Shown piece by piece: positions 48,909 to 58,717 of a DNA stretch of 64,000 nucleotides. Position 1 is the first letter of the stretch. Each line of letters starts with the position of its first letter. A program made the translations under genes and the position numbers. This DNA comes from Gammaproteobacteria bacterium (GTDB lineage Bacteria > Pseudomonadota > Gammaproteobacteria > UBA4575), in assembly GCA_014075255.1 (NCBI GenBank), contig CP046178.1, forward strand, positions 72,001-136,000, in the 5' to 3' direction. The notes below the pieces were generated by a model, which worked only from the letters and a program-made list of their open reading frames with translations, was not told the DNA's origin and ran no database searches.

Positions 48909-49277
48909 ATGATTCAGATGCAAACAACGTTGGAAGCAGCAGACAACAGTGGTGCACGCAAATTAATGTGTATCAAGGTGCTTGGTGGTTCGCACAGACG
49001 TTATGCCAGAATTGGCGACGTTATTAAAGTTAGCATTAAAGATGCCATTCCACGTGGCAAAGTTAAAAAAGGTGAAGTGTATAACGCAGTTGTTGTGCGT
49101 ACAGCAAAAGGTGTTAGACGCACTGATGGTTCATTGATTCGTTTCGATTCAAATGCTGCTGTATTGTTGAATGCAAATTTACAACCTATTGGCACACGTA
49201 TATTTGGACCGGTAACACGTGAATTAAGAACTGAAAAGTTTATGAAAATTATTTCTTTAGCGCCCGAAGTGCTTTAG
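48909..49277 (+). CDS. rplN: 50S ribosomal protein L14
   Basis: A protein of 122 residues (E. coli 123). [33 protein letters not shown] and the C-terminal [13 protein letters not shown] are typical. It forms intersubunit bridges and is the docking site of RsfS. In E. coli it opens the spc operon; here it lies only 2 bases after rpsQ with no separate promoter visible. Confidence 0.98.
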   Translation: MIQMQTTLEAADNSGARKLMCIKVLGGSHRRYARIGDVIKVSIKDAIPRGKVKKGEVYNAVVVRTAKGVRRTDGSLIRFDSNAAVLLNANLQPIGTRIFGPVTRELRTEKFMKIISLAPEVL

Positions 49278-49330
49278 AGAAAATATAATAAAGACAATTT
49301 AAGTCAGATTATTTAAAGAAGTACATAGAT

Positions 49331-49648
49331 ATGCACAAGATACATAGAGGCGATGATGTGATCGTTATCGCTGGTAAAGATAAGGGCCGGCGCGGAACGG
49401 TTTTGAAAGTGCTAAACGATAAACGTGTTGTGGTGGAAAGCATCAATATTGCTAAGAAGCATCAAAAGCCGAATCCGAATGCTGGTGTTTCAGGTGGCAT
49501 CGTTGAGCGCGAAATGCCGCTCGATATATCTAATGTAATGGTGTTTAACCCAACCACCAACAAGGGTGATCGAATTGGCTATAAGTTTCTTAAAGACAAT
49601 CAAAAAGTACGCTTTTTCAAATCGAATGGCGAAGTGGTCGACGTATAG
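49331..49648 (+). CDS. rplX: 50S ribosomal protein L24
   Basis: A protein of 105 residues (E. coli 104). The KOW motif is [22 protein letters not shown], followed by [20 protein letters not shown]. An assembly-initiator protein of the 50S subunit. 53 bases after rplN. Confidence 0.97.
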   Translation: MHKIHRGDDVIVIAGKDKGRRGTVLKVLNDKRVVVESINIAKKHQKPNPNAGVSGGIVEREMPLDISNVMVFNPTTNKGDRIGYKFLKDNQKVRFFKSNGEVVDV

Positions 49649-49659
49649 AGATTAACAAT

Positions 49660-50199
49660 ATGGCTCGTTTACAAGAATTTTACAATGAAACTGTTCGTGA
49701 CCAGCTAATGGATAAGTTTAGTTTCAAGAATGTTATGCAAGTGCCTCGCATTGAAAAAATCACACTCAATACAGGTGTGGGTGAAGCAGTGCGCGACAAA
49801 AAACTAATTGAAAAAGTTGTTTCTGATATGGAGCAGATTGCAGGCCAAAAAGTTGTGGTTACTAAAGCGAAAAAATCAATTGCAGGGTTTAGTATTCGCG
49901 ATGAATATCCAATTGGTGTAAAGGTTACCTTGCGTAAAAAACGAATGTATGAGTTTTTAGACCGCCTAATTAGTATTGCGATCCCTCGTATTCGAGATTT
50001 TAGAGGCATGAGCGCCAAAGCATTTGATGGGCGTGGAAACTACAGTCTTGGTATAACTGAGCAGATTATTTTTCCAGAAATTGATTACGATAAAATTGAT
50101 GCACTTCGTGGAATGGATATTGCCATTACAACCAGTGCAAGAACAGATGAAGAAGCCAAGGCTTTGTTAGAAGCCTTTAGTTTCCCATTTAGAAAATAA
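49660..50199 (+). CDS. rplE: 50S ribosomal protein L5
   Basis: A protein of 179 residues, the E. coli length. [24 protein letters not shown] and [29 protein letters not shown] are diagnostic. It binds 5S rRNA with L18 and contacts P-site tRNA. Lies 11 bases after rplX. Confidence 0.98.
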   Translation: MARLQEFYNETVRDQLMDKFSFKNVMQVPRIEKITLNTGVGEAVRDKKLIEKVVSDMEQIAGQKVVVTKAKKSIAGFSIRDEYPIGVKVTLRKKRMYEFLDRLISIAIPRIRDFRGMSAKAFDGRGNYSLGITEQIIFPEIDYDKIDALRGMDIAITTSARTDEEAKALLEAFSFPFRK

Positions 50200-50229
50200 T
50201 TATATTAGATTTAAAACTGAGATTTATTT

Positions 50230-50535
50230 ATGGCTAAGCTTTCAATGGTTGCACGCGATACGAAGCGTGAAAAAGAAGTGAATCGTTGTGCGAAAAAACG
50301 TGCTGTGTTAAAGGCAATTATTAAAAGCCCGACGACTAGTTACGAAGAAAAAGAAGCTGCGGTATTACAGCTACAAAAGTTACCTAGGGATGCTAGCCCG
50401 GTTCGAATGCGCAACCGATGTAGTTTGACTGGTCGATCTAGAGGTTATTACAGTAAATTTGGCTTAGGTAGAAATAAATTACGCGAAGCTGCAATGCGTG
50501 GTGATGTTCCAGGCTTAGTTAAGGCCAGTTGGTAA
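50230..50535 (+). CDS. rpsN: 30S ribosomal protein S14 (zinc-free form)
   Basis: A protein of 101 residues, the E. coli length. The end region [33 protein letters not shown] is conserved. There is no CxxC pair, so this is the zinc-independent type. Located in the 30S head. Confidence 0.97.
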   Translation: MAKLSMVARDTKREKEVNRCAKKRAVLKAIIKSPTTSYEEKEAAVLQLQKLPRDASPVRMRNRCSLTGRSRGYYSKFGLGRNKLREAAMRGDVPGLVKASW

Positions 50536-50577
50536 ACATAATTTTAAGTGCTGTTAGATAAAGATTAAGGAAGCATT

Positions 50578-50973
50578 ATGAGTATGAGTGATCCCATTTC
50601 CGATATGTTAACGCGTATTCGTAATGGACAAGGCGCAAACAAAGTTACCGTTGATGTACCTTCGTCTAATGTTAAGCAAGCGATAGCGAAAGTACTTAAG
50701 GATGAAGGTTTTATAGAAGATTTCTCGGTAAGTAAAGAGGGTGTGAAGTCAACGATAGTTGTAACACTTAAGTATTACATGGGTGAGCCAGTAATTTCTA
50801 AAGTTCAGCGTGTGAGTCGTCCTGGTCTTCGTACTTATAAAAGCGTAGATGAACTTCCACGAGTCATTGGTGGAATGGGTATTGCAATTATTTCGACTTC
50901 TAATGGTGTGATGAGTGATCGTGCAGCAAGAGCTGCGGGGCATGGTGGTGAAGTGCTTTGCACAGTTGAGTAA
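50578..50973 (+). CDS. rpsH: 30S ribosomal protein S8
   Basis: A protein of 131 residues (E. coli 130). [15 protein letters not shown] at the start and [26 protein letters not shown] at the end are typical. It binds helix 21 of 16S rRNA and in E. coli represses the spc operon. One of the few genes here with a clear Shine-Dalgarno (AAGGAAG). Confidence 0.98.
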   Translation: MSMSDPISDMLTRIRNGQGANKVTVDVPSSNVKQAIAKVLKDEGFIEDFSVSKEGVKSTIVVTLKYYMGEPVISKVQRVSRPGLRTYKSVDELPRVIGGMGIAIISTSNGVMSDRAARAAGHGGEVLCTVE

Positions 50974-51017
50974 TAGTTGAGTTAAAACGAATTAATATTT
51001 AAAGATTAAGAATATAT

Positions 51018-51545
51018 ATGTCACGAATCGCTAAACAACCAGTTTTAATTCCTTCGGGAGTAGACGTGAAACTTAATGGCCAACACTTGGCAGTTAAGGG
51101 TTCTAAAGGTGAGATGTCTATGAATATCCACGAAGATGTGAGTGTGGAATATGGTGACAACGAAATTAATGTTCAGCTTGAGAAGACAAAAAATATAGCT
51201 ATGGCTGGAACCATGCGATCGCTGATTAATAATATAGTGGTTGGTGTAACTGATGGTTTCGAGAAGAAGTTAGAGCTAGTGGGTGTTGGTTATCGAGCAC
51301 AAGCTAAAGGTAAAACCTTGAATCTAAATTTAGGTTTTTCGCACCCGGTGAATTATCCAGTTCCTGAGGGCGTTAAAGTAGAAACACCAAGTCAGACAGA
51401 AGTTGTGATTAGTGGTGCTGATAAACAAAAGGTCGGTCAAGTAGCTGCTGAGATACGTGCCTATAGACCGCCGGAGCCATACAAAGGTAAGGGTGTTAAA
51501 TATGCTGATGAACGAATTGTACGTAAAGAAGCTAAAAAGAAATAA
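51018..51545 (+). CDS. rplF: 50S ribosomal protein L6
   Basis: A protein of 175 residues (E. coli 177). SRIAKQPVLIPSGVDVKLNG and LVGVGYRAQAKGKTLNLNLGFSHPV and YKGKGVKYADERIVRKEAKKK are family signatures. It lies near the factor-binding site. No Shine-Dalgarno. Confidence 0.98.
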   Translation: MSRIAKQPVLIPSGVDVKLNGQHLAVKGSKGEMSMNIHEDVSVEYGDNEINVQLEKTKNIAMAGTMRSLINNIVVGVTDGFEKKLELVGVGYRAQAKGKTLNLNLGFSHPVNYPVPEGVKVETPSQTEVVISGADKQKVGQVAAEIRAYRPPEPYKGKGVKYADERIVRKEAKKK

Positions 51546-51592
51546 GTAAGAAAAAGTAAAAAAGCTGAAATAAATAAGAGTTAGTTAATACG

Positions 51593-51952
51593 ATGAAGAT
51601 GAATAAAACAAAATCGCGACTGCGCAGAGCGCTTAGAACACGCAGTAAAATTGCTGAGTTATGTGTGCATCGTTTAAGTATTCATCGTACCTCTAAACAT
51701 ATCTATGCACAGGTAATTGCGCCTACTGGTGATCAAACACTAGTTGCTGCATCTTCTGTTGAGCCAGAAGTGCGTGGTGCTATTAAGTACAGTGGCAATG
51801 TGGATGCTGCTAAAGCCGTTGGTGAAAAAATTGCCCAACGTGCAAAAGAAAAAGGTATTGAGTCTGTTGCTTTTGATCGTTCAGGGTTTAGATACCACGG
51901 ACGTGTTAAAGCGCTCGCTGATGCAGCGCGTGAAGCTGGACTTAAATTCTAA
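51593..51952 (+). CDS. rplR: 50S ribosomal protein L18
   Basis: A protein of 119 residues (E. coli 117). [28 protein letters not shown] and [26 protein letters not shown] are diagnostic. It binds 5S rRNA. ATG at 51593 or, two codons later, 51599. Confidence 0.97.
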   Translation: MKMNKTKSRLRRALRTRSKIAELCVHRLSIHRTSKHIYAQVIAPTGDQTLVAASSVEPEVRGAIKYSGNVDAAKAVGEKIAQRAKEKGIESVAFDRSGFRYHGRVKALADAAREAGLKF

Positions 51953-52005
51953 GTAAAAGATTAATTTTAATTACTAAATATAAGAGCAACTAGGTCTAAG
52001 AGAAT

Positions 52006-52512
52006 ATGGCTGCAAACGAACCAGCAAGAATATCAGACGGTCTCGAAGAGAGATTGGTTTCAGTTAACCGCGTAGCGAAGGTGGTTAAAGGCGGCCGTCA
52101 ATTTGGTTTTACTGCATTAACGGTTGTTGGAGATGGTAACGGTAAGGTGGGTGTTGGTTACGGTAAAGCGCGTGAGGTTCCTCTAGCTATTCAAAAGGCG
52201 ATGGAAAAAGCACGTAAAGATATGAAACAAGTTCCTATTGTTGATGGAACTTTGCATTACCAAGCGATCGGTATTCATGGCGCAGCTAAAGTTTTTATGA
52301 AACCTGCTTCAGTGGGTACAGGTATTATTGCAGGTGGAGCGATGCGTGCAGTTTTTGAAGTGGTTGGTGTTAAAAATGTGTTGTCTAAATGTATTGGGTC
52401 TAGAAACCCAATTAACGTGGTTAAAGCAACCATTGATGCGTTAAACAGTATGCAATCGCCAGACTATATTGCTGCAAAGCGCGGAAAGACAATTGAAGAT
52501 GTATTGTCGTAA
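52006..52512 (+). CDS. rpsE: 30S ribosomal protein S5
   Basis: A protein of 168 residues (E. coli 167). [43 protein letters not shown] is the double-stranded RNA-binding part; ARPASVGTG-type segment reads [13 protein letters not shown]. It takes part in decoding fidelity and mRNA unwinding. Confidence 0.98.
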   Translation: MAANEPARISDGLEERLVSVNRVAKVVKGGRQFGFTALTVVGDGNGKVGVGYGKAREVPLAIQKAMEKARKDMKQVPIVDGTLHYQAIGIHGAAKVFMKPASVGTGIIAGGAMRAVFEVVGVKNVLSKCIGSRNPINVVKATIDALNSMQSPDYIAAKRGKTIEDVLS

Positions 52513-52538
52513 GCCCTAAAATTATAGATGTATAAATT

Positions 52539-52721
52539 ATGAGTAAGCAATTAAAAGTTACGCTTGTTAAGAGTTTGAATGGCCGTTTGGCTGCTCATAA
52601 AGCTTGTGCGCGAGGATTAGGGATTCGACGAATCCATAATCCAGTAAATGTTATAGATACGCCTGGTAATCGCGGCATGATTAACAGAATTAGTTACATG
52701 CTCAAAGTTGAAGAAGCGTAG
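52539..52721 (+). CDS. rpmD: 50S ribosomal protein L30
   Basis: A protein of 60 residues (E. coli 59). [29 protein letters not shown] and the C-terminal [15 protein letters not shown] are typical. Present in this lineage between rpsE and rplO as in E. coli. Confidence 0.96.
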   Translation: MSKQLKVTLVKSLNGRLAAHKACARGLGIRRIHNPVNVIDTPGNRGMINRISYMLKVEEA

Positions 52722-52767
52722 TCGAATTGGTTTAGTTCAATAGTTAAATAAGACAAGAAACATAGAC

Positions 52768-53202
52768 ATGAATTTAAATACATTAAAGCCAGCCGATGGC
52801 AGTCGACCAAACCGTAATCGCGTTGGTCGTGGTATAGGTTCGGGTTCTGGTAAAACTTGTGGCCGTGGGCACAAAGGTCAAAAATCACGTAAAGGTGGTT
52901 ATCACAAGGTTGGTTTTGAAGGTGGTCAAATGCCTTTGCAAAGACGATTACCTAAAATTGGTTTCCGATCACGCAAAGCCAGTTTAACAGCAGAAATACG
53001 CTTGCATGAGCTTGAGTTGGTGAGCGAAGAAGTTGTAGATATTGATGCGCTTAAAGATGCGAAGTTAGTGCCTGCTACAACTAAAAAAGTAAAAGTAATT
53101 TTATCTGGAAAAATTGAAAAATCGGTGAAAACAAAAGGTTTAACATTCACTGCAGGTGCAAAAAAAGCAGTTGAAGCTGCTGGCGGGGCTATAGAAGCTT
53201 AA
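52768..53202 (+). CDS. rplO: 50S ribosomal protein L15
   Basis: A protein of 144 residues, the E. coli length. [44 protein letters not shown] is the long rRNA-penetrating N-terminus. Its stop overlaps the secY start by one base (TAATG), so the two are translationally coupled. Confidence 0.98.
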   Translation: MNLNTLKPADGSRPNRNRVGRGIGSGSGKTCGRGHKGQKSRKGGYHKVGFEGGQMPLQRRLPKIGFRSRKASLTAEIRLHELELVSEEVVDIDALKDAKLVPATTKKVKVILSGKIEKSVKTKGLTFTAGAKKAVEAAGGAIEA

Positions 53203-54542
53203 TGTCTCGAGCAGCTGCCAATGTAGGTTCTCTTGCTGGTTTAGGGCAAGTATCAGAATTACGTAAACGTTTGCTATTTGTTTTGTTTGCGATGATTGTG
53301 TATCGCATTGGTACTTTTATTCCTGTACCAGGAATTGACCCTGCTTCCATGGCGAGATTTTTTGAACAACAGAGTAGTACTATTCTTGGAATGTTCAACA
53401 TGTTTTCCGGTGGCGCACTGGAAAGATTAAGTTTATTTGCATTAGGGATTATGCCGTACATTTCTGCATCTATCATTATGCAGTTAATGAGTGCAGTAGT
53501 ACCTTCTTTAAAAGAGTTAAAGAAAGAAGGTGAAGCTGGGCGTCGAAAAATTACTCAATACACACGTTATGGGACGGTGTTTCTTGCAACATTCCAGGCG
53601 ATTGGTGTTTCAATTGCGTTGCAAAACCAGCAAGTGGCATTATCACCAGGCATTGGATTTCTATTTACGGCAACCATTACATTAGTTACTGGGACAATGT
53701 TTTTGATGTGGTTAGGTGAGCAAATTACGGAACGAGGTATCGGAAACGGTATATCAATTATCATTTTTGCAGGGATCGTTGCAGGTTTGCCTGCTGCAGT
53801 TGGTGGGACTTTAGAGCAAGTAAATGAAGGTGCATTCAGTGCAGGATTTGCATTGTTTTTGTTTATGATGGCAGTTCTTGTTACCGCATTTGTAATTTTT
53901 GTGGAACGTGCTCAACGCCGCATTACGGTTAACTATGCACGTAGGCAGCAGGGTAGAAAAATGATGGCTGCACAATCTACACATTTACCTTTAAAGCTGA
54001 ATATGTCTGGTGTAATTCCACCTATTTTTGCATCGAGTATCATATTGTTTCCTTCCACTTTACTGCAGTGGTCTAGTAGTCCAACAGGAAATTTCTCATT
54101 TCTGCAAAATATTGCTACTGCGATTTCGCCAGGGCAACCTTTGTATGTGATGTTATATGCACTAGCGATTGTATTTTTCTGTTTCTTTTATACTGCAATC
54201 GTATTTGATTCGCGTGAAACAGCGGATAACTTGAAGCGTTCAGGAGCTTTTATACCTGGGATTCGCCCAGGTGAACAGACTGCACGCTATATCGATAATG
54301 TATTAACGCGTTTAACTGCTGTTGGTGCAATCTATATTACCTTGGTGTGTTTATTGCCAGAGTTCTTGATTTTAAAATATGGTGTGCCATTTTATTTCGG
54401 TGGTACTTCGCTATTAATTATTGTTGTTGTAGTAATGGACTTTATGGCGCAAGTGCAAGCACATCTAATGTCCCATCAATACGAAGGGTTAATGAAGAAA
54501 GCTAATCTTAAAGGTTCTGGCCGATCAGGTGCAGGTCGATAA
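53202..54542 (+). CDS. secY: Preprotein translocase subunit SecY
   Basis: A protein of 446 residues (E. coli 443) with ten predicted membrane helices. [42 protein letters not shown] and the plug/pore region are conserved; [28 protein letters not shown] marks the C-terminal half. It is the protein-conducting channel of the inner membrane. Confidence 0.98.
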   Translation: MSRAAANVGSLAGLGQVSELRKRLLFVLFAMIVYRIGTFIPVPGIDPASMARFFEQQSSTILGMFNMFSGGALERLSLFALGIMPYISASIIMQLMSAVVPSLKELKKEGEAGRRKITQYTRYGTVFLATFQAIGVSIALQNQQVALSPGIGFLFTATITLVTGTMFLMWLGEQITERGIGNGISIIIFAGIVAGLPAAVGGTLEQVNEGAFSAGFALFLFMMAVLVTAFVIFVERAQRRITVNYARRQQGRKMMAAQSTHLPLKLNMSGVIPPIFASSIILFPSTLLQWSSSPTGNFSFLQNIATAISPGQPLYVMLYALAIVFFCFFYTAIVFDSRETADNLKRSGAFIPGIRPGEQTARYIDNVLTRLTAVGAIYITLVCLLPEFLILKYGVPFYFGGTSLLIIVVVVMDFMAQVQAHLMSHQYEGLMKKANLKGSGRSGAGR

Positions 54543-54565
54543 GAGAGTAAGCTAAAGAGGTTATA

Positions 54566-54679
54566 ATGAAAGTACGAGCATCCGTTAAAAAAATGTGTCG
54601 CAATTGCAAGGTTATTCGACGTAATCGTGTAGTTAGGGTGATATGCAAAGATCCTCGCCATAAGCAGCGACAAGGCTAA
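54566..54679 (+). CDS. rpmJ: 50S ribosomal protein L36 (zinc form)
   Basis: A protein of 37 residues, [20 protein letters not shown] to RHKQRQG. Zinc ligands Cys11, Cys14, Cys27 and His32 are all present, so this is the C+ form. It lies 23 bases after secY with Shine-Dalgarno AGAGG, the usual position. Confidence 0.96.
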   Translation: MKVRASVKKMCRNCKVIRRNRVVRVICKDPRHKQRQG

Positions 54680-54721
54680 ATAGGGTTAAAGAGTAAAGAA
54701 TATGTATTTTGTTGATTACAC

Positions 54722-54730
54722 TGATAGAAT
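54722..54730 (+). promoter_or_regulatory. Extended -10 promoter of the alpha operon
   Basis: TGATAGAAT reads as an extended -10 (TG-n-TAGAAT) and is followed by a GC-rich discriminator (ccgcgctcc), as in stringently controlled promoters. It lies in the 136-base rpmJ-rpsM gap, 86 bases before rpsM, the right place for the alpha-operon promoter and its S4-responsive leader. Confidence 0.65.
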
Positions 54731-54815
54731 CCGCGCTCCTCAGCATTCGATAAAGCAAGGGGTCGTTTTACATCTATCATTCACATGTTTGTCACCGTTT
54801 AAGGGGCTTAAATAA

Positions 54816-55172
54816 ATGGCACGTATTGCTGGCATTAATGTACCGGTGCATAAGCACACCGTGATTGCATTAACCTCAATTTATGGAATTGGACGTACCT
54901 CGTCACGTAAAATTTGTGATGCAACCGGTATCGCTCATGACGCTAAGATTAAAGATCTTAGTGAAGATGAAGTAGGTAAGTTACGAACTGAAGTAGCTAA
55001 ATATCGAGTTGAAGGCGATTTGCGTCGCGAAATTACCGTAAATATTAAAAGATTGATGGACCTAGGTACTTATAGAGGCATTCGTCATCGTCGTGGATTA
55101 CCACTACGTGGCCAACGCACTCAAACCAATGCGCGTACACGGAAAGGTCCCAGAAGGCCTATTAAAAGATAG
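54816..55172 (+). CDS. rpsM: 30S ribosomal protein S13
   Basis: A protein of 118 residues, the E. coli length. [30 protein letters not shown] and [29 protein letters not shown]. It contacts the 50S subunit and P-site tRNA. First gene of the alpha operon, preceded by its own promoter. Confidence 0.98.
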   Translation: MARIAGINVPVHKHTVIALTSIYGIGRTSSRKICDATGIAHDAKIKDLSEDEVGKLRTEVAKYRVEGDLRREITVNIKRLMDLGTYRGIRHRRGLPLRGQRTQTNARTRKGPRRPIKR

Positions 55173-55259
55173 ACCAATTAAAAGATAAGACCTATAAAAC
55201 GATAGTAAATTTACGTAACCAAGACTGAAGAATTAACAGATTAAATATGGCAAATATAT

Positions 55260-55649
55260 ATGGCTAAGGCACCAACAAGAACTCGTAAAAAAGTTAAACG
55301 CGTTGTTACGGACGGCGTTGCACACGTGCATGCGTCTTTTAACAACACCATTGTGACCATTACCGATCGACAAGGTAATGCACTTTCGTGGGCTACATCA
55401 GGTGGTTCTGGTTTCCGAGGTTCTCGTAAAAGCACACCTTTTGCTGCACAGGTTGCGGCTGATCGTGCAGGGCAGGCCGCTCTTGAATACGGTCTTAAGA
55501 ATTTAGAAGTACGCATTAAAGGTCCAGGCCCAGGTCGTGAATCAGCGGTACGTGCTTTACATGCGGTAGGTTATAAAATTACTAATATCAACGACATTAC
55601 GCCCATTCCTCATAATGGTTGTCGTCCACCAAAACGACGTCGTGTTTAG
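55260..55649 (+). CDS. rpsK: 30S ribosomal protein S11
   Basis: A protein of 129 residues, the E. coli length. [27 protein letters not shown] and [18 protein letters not shown] are diagnostic. It lies on the 30S platform at the mRNA exit. Start in an AT-only context (aaatatat) without Shine-Dalgarno. Confidence 0.98.
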   Translation: MAKAPTRTRKKVKRVVTDGVAHVHASFNNTIVTITDRQGNALSWATSGGSGFRGSRKSTPFAAQVAADRAGQAALEYGLKNLEVRIKGPGPGRESAVRALHAVGYKITNINDITPIPHNGCRPPKRRRV

Positions 55650-55660
55650 GGGTTAATGTT

Positions 55661-56281
55661 ATGGCACGTTATTTAGGACCAAAGTGTAAATTAAGTCGCC
55701 GTGAAGGCACCGATCTGTTTTTGAAAGGTCGAGCAAGGCCACTTGATTCAAAATGTAAATTAGATAAACAGCCAGGCCAGCATGGAGACAAGCGTGGGCG
55801 TCCATCTAACTATGGCGTGCAGCTTCGTGAGAAGCAAAAACTACGTCGTATCTATGGTGTGTTAGAGAAGCAATTTAGAAATTATTATAAGAAAGCATCA
55901 GGTATTAAAGGCTCAACGGGTGAGAACCTGCTGACATTACTTGAATGCAGATTAGACAATGTTTTATACCGTATGGGTTTTGGTGTGACACGTGCAGAAT
56001 GCCGTCAGTTAATCAGCCATAAAGCCATCGAAGTAAACGGTGTAGTTGTGAATATTCCTTCCTATCAAGTTTCAGCTAGCGATGTGGTCACGGTAAGAGA
56101 AAAAGCTAAGAAGCAGTTACGTATCCAAGATGCGTTAAATACTGCGGATCAAATTGGTTTGCCAGAATGGGTTGAAGTGGATATTAAGAAAATGCAAGGC
56201 ACATTTAAATCTGTGCCAGAACGAAGTGATTTGCCACCAGATATCAATGAATCACTCGTAGTAGAATTGTATTCTAAGTAA
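55661..56281 (+). CDS. rpsD: 30S ribosomal protein S4
   Basis: A protein of 206 residues, exactly the E. coli length, starting [22 protein letters not shown] at ATG 55661; a longer frame from 55619 overlaps rpsK and is rejected. [27 protein letters not shown] is the S4 domain. It nucleates 30S assembly and in E. coli represses the alpha operon. Confidence 0.98.
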   Translation: MARYLGPKCKLSRREGTDLFLKGRARPLDSKCKLDKQPGQHGDKRGRPSNYGVQLREKQKLRRIYGVLEKQFRNYYKKASGIKGSTGENLLTLLECRLDNVLYRMGFGVTRAECRQLISHKAIEVNGVVVNIPSYQVSASDVVTVREKAKKQLRIQDALNTADQIGLPEWVEVDIKKMQGTFKSVPERSDLPPDINESLVVELYSK

Positions 56282-56310
56282 AAGTTAATAGCGTTAAAGA
56301 GGTTTCATCG

Positions 56311-57303
56311 ATGGTCGCAACAAATGAATTACTAAAGCCTAGAGTAGTGGATGTTCAGGTAACGGATGAATGTCACGCAAAAGTTGTACTCGAGCCACTA
56401 GAACGCGGATTTGGACATACACTTGGAAATGCTCTGCGAAGAATTTTACTTTCATCTATTCAGGGTTGTGCAGTTGTTGAAGCACAAATAGATGGTGTAT
56501 TACATGAGTACACTGCTATCGAAGGTGTTCAAGAAGATGTAGTGGATATTTTGCTTAACCTTAAAGGCGTTGCCGCGGTTATGCATAATAAAAATGAAGC
56601 CATGCTAACCTTGAACAAAACTGGTCCTGGCGTAGTCACTGCTGGTGATATCGAAGCAGATCATGATGTAGAAATTATCAATAAAGAGCATGTGATCGCA
56701 CATATAACGGAGCAAGGCTCATTAAGCATGACGCTTAAAATTGCTAAAGGTCGTGGTTATCAGCCTGCAACACAACGCAAAAACGAAGATGAGCGTGCAA
56801 TTGGCTCGCTTTTAATTGACGCGAGCTTTAGTCCAGTTCGTAAAGTTGCGTATTCTGTTGATACCGCACGAGTTGAACAGCGTACTAATTTAGATAAGCT
56901 TATTGTTGATCTAGAAACGAATGGAACCGTAGATCCAGAAGAGACTATTCGTAAGGCGGCTGGAATATTACAACAACAGCTATCTGTATTTGTTGATCTG
57001 CAAGGTGATGAGGAAGTTGAGGATGAGAAGAGTGAAACTGAAATTGATCCAATCTTGGTTCGTCCAGTAGATGATCTTGAGCTAACGGTTCGATCAGCAA
57101 ATTGTTTGAAAGCAGAAAATATTTATTACATTGGTGACTTAATTCAACGCACCGAAGTTGAGTTATTAAAGACGCCTAATTTAGGTAAAAAGTCTTTAAC
57201 TGAAATCAAAGATGTTCTTGGAACTCATGGCTTGTCTTTGGGAATGCGTCTTGAAAACTGGCCACCAGCAAATTTGCGTGAAGAACATAAAGTTATAATT
57301 TAA
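56311..57303 (+). CDS. rpoA: RNA polymerase alpha subunit
   Basis: A protein of 330 residues (E. coli 329). The N-terminal assembly domain has [23 protein letters not shown]. The C-terminal domain that binds UP elements and activators is intact ([46 protein letters not shown]). A flexible acidic linker joins them. Shine-Dalgarno AGAGG. Confidence 0.99.
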   Translation: MVATNELLKPRVVDVQVTDECHAKVVLEPLERGFGHTLGNALRRILLSSIQGCAVVEAQIDGVLHEYTAIEGVQEDVVDILLNLKGVAAVMHNKNEAMLTLNKTGPGVVTAGDIEADHDVEIINKEHVIAHITEQGSLSMTLKIAKGRGYQPATQRKNEDERAIGSLLIDASFSPVRKVAYSVDTARVEQRTNLDKLIVDLETNGTVDPEETIRKAAGILQQQLSVFVDLQGDEEVEDEKSETEIDPILVRPVDDLELTVRSANCLKAENIYYIGDLIQRTEVELLKTPNLGKKSLTEIKDVLGTHGLSLGMRLENWPPANLREEHKVII

Positions 57304-57340
57304 TAGGCCAAGACAGGCCAAGAAGAAATAGGTAAGTATC

Positions 57341-57709
57341 GTGAGACATCGTAAATCAGGTCGACAACTCAATCGTAATAGCTCGCATCGTAAAGCGATG
57401 ATGAGCAATATGGCGACCTCATTATTTTCACATGAAGTGATTCGTACAACGTTGCCTAAAGCAAAAGAGTTACGCCGTTTTGCCGAGCCAATCATTACGA
57501 TTGCAAAAGAAGATAGTGTGGCTAAGAGGCAATTAGTTTTTTCACGTCTACGTGATAAAGCGATTGTGGGTAAATTATTTACCGAACTGGGCCCTAGATA
57601 CAAAGAACGTCCAGGTGGTTATACGCGAATCCTTAAGTGTGGCTTTCGCACCGGTGATAAAGCCCCTATGGCAATTGTAGAGCTTGTCGATCGACCTGTA
57701 GAAGAGTAG
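57341..57709 (+). CDS. rplQ: 50S ribosomal protein L17
   Basis: A protein of 122 residues (E. coli 127). [20 protein letters not shown] and [22 protein letters not shown] are diagnostic. The start is GTG. Last gene of the ribosomal supercluster; it converges on the FkbM-type gene with only 15 bases between the stops and no obvious terminator. Confidence 0.98.
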   Translation: MRHRKSGRQLNRNSSHRKAMMSNMATSLFSHEVIRTTLPKAKELRRFAEPIITIAKEDSVAKRQLVFSRLRDKAIVGKLFTELGPRYKERPGGYTRILKCGFRTGDKAPMAIVELVDRPVEE

Positions 57710-57724
57710 TTATTTAATTCTAAA

Positions 57725-58471
57725 TTAATCATACGTAAGACTGGAAAACACAGTGCTATCATTTTTAATAAAGATTAAATCCATTTGCCAAAAGGCATTA
57801 TCAATAGGACGATGTAATGGGTCTACTAGATCAACACATCTAAATCCAATTTCATTTAAGTACGCACACATCTCATAAAACAATAAGCATTCTGGTGCAA
57901 TGTTAAAGTTATAGCATTCCATAACTATAACCTCAGTTTGTTCTAGGGTTTTATTAGCACCTTCTAATATTGGCACCTCAAAGCCATGGGTATCAAACTT
58001 TAATAAAAAAGGACCTTTGAGGTTTTTTGATTGAACCTCGCTATCTATACTAGTTACATCTACTTCAATATTATGAGATTCGTAAGGCGTATATGAAGCT
58101 TGCCCTCCTAGTGGGTCTTCCGCGTTAAAATAAATTTTACCTTTAGATTTTCCTGCAGCAGCCAATATATACTGAAAGTTCTCATGTATTTCGCAAGTTT
58201 TGTGTAAAGCTTTTTTGTGAAATTCTTGTGCTTCAATTAGTAAATATTTGCAATTAGGTAAGTGGTTCTTTAGTGATAATGACCATGATCCATTGGAAGC
58301 GCCTATATCAATTACAGAATTGATTGTACGATATTTGCTCGAAATATTACGCATTGCAGTTTCCATAGAGCCATTGGATTTCCCACGAGACCTAACGATA
58401 TCCAATCCGATCGAATTAAATAATTTCTTTACTTTTAATGTAAAAAATCTTTTTAGATGATTTGTATTCAC
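57725..58471 (-). CDS. FkbM family SAM-dependent methyltransferase
   Basis: A protein of 248 residues. The SAM-binding motif is INSVIDIGASNGSWSLSL at about 50-67, followed by KYLLIEAQE (acidic residue that binds SAM ribose) and, later, KGPFLLKFDTHGFEVPILEGA, typical of FkbM-type O-methyltransferases. These often methylate sugars in surface polysaccharides. The start is GTG without Shine-Dalgarno. It is an insertion relative to the usual rplQ...uvrA neighbourhood, and markedly AT-rich. A link with the glycosyltransferase and flippase further on is inferred. Confidence 0.85.
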   Translation of the reverse strand: MNTNHLKRFFTLKVKKLFNSIGLDIVRSRGKSNGSMETAMRNISSKYRTINSVIDIGASNGSWSLSLKNHLPNCKYLLIEAQEFHKKALHKTCEIHENFQYILAAAGKSKGKIYFNAEDPLGGQASYTPYESHNIEVDVTSIDSEVQSKNLKGPFLLKFDTHGFEVPILEGANKTLEQTEVIVMECYNFNIAPECLLFYEMCAYLNEIGFRCVDLVDPLHRPIDNAFWQMDLIFIKNDSTVFSSLTYD

Positions 58472-58717
58472 TTTAAGAGGGTGACCTAATAATTAAATGT
58501 GGAAAGTTGTTCTGATTATATACGATATTATCTAATTTAGGACTAAAGAATAATAAACGTAAACTATCATTTAACTAGCATATTTATACGCTATGTCTCT
58601 AATGTGTTTGCACAATATAGGTAGAGATCGCCGTTAAGAGCAAATCAGCAGCAGAGAATTTTCAATTGAAAACCGGAGATCAAAAAGCAAGTATTCTTTA
58701 AGTGTAAAAGTATTTGA
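58472..58717. other. Intergenic region without recognised gene
   Basis: About 245 AT-rich bases between the FkbM gene start and the uvrA end. The only structure noticed is a 14-base perfect palindrome, ttttcaattgaaaa, at 58659-58672. No promoter, RNA or open frame of note. Confidence 0.4.
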
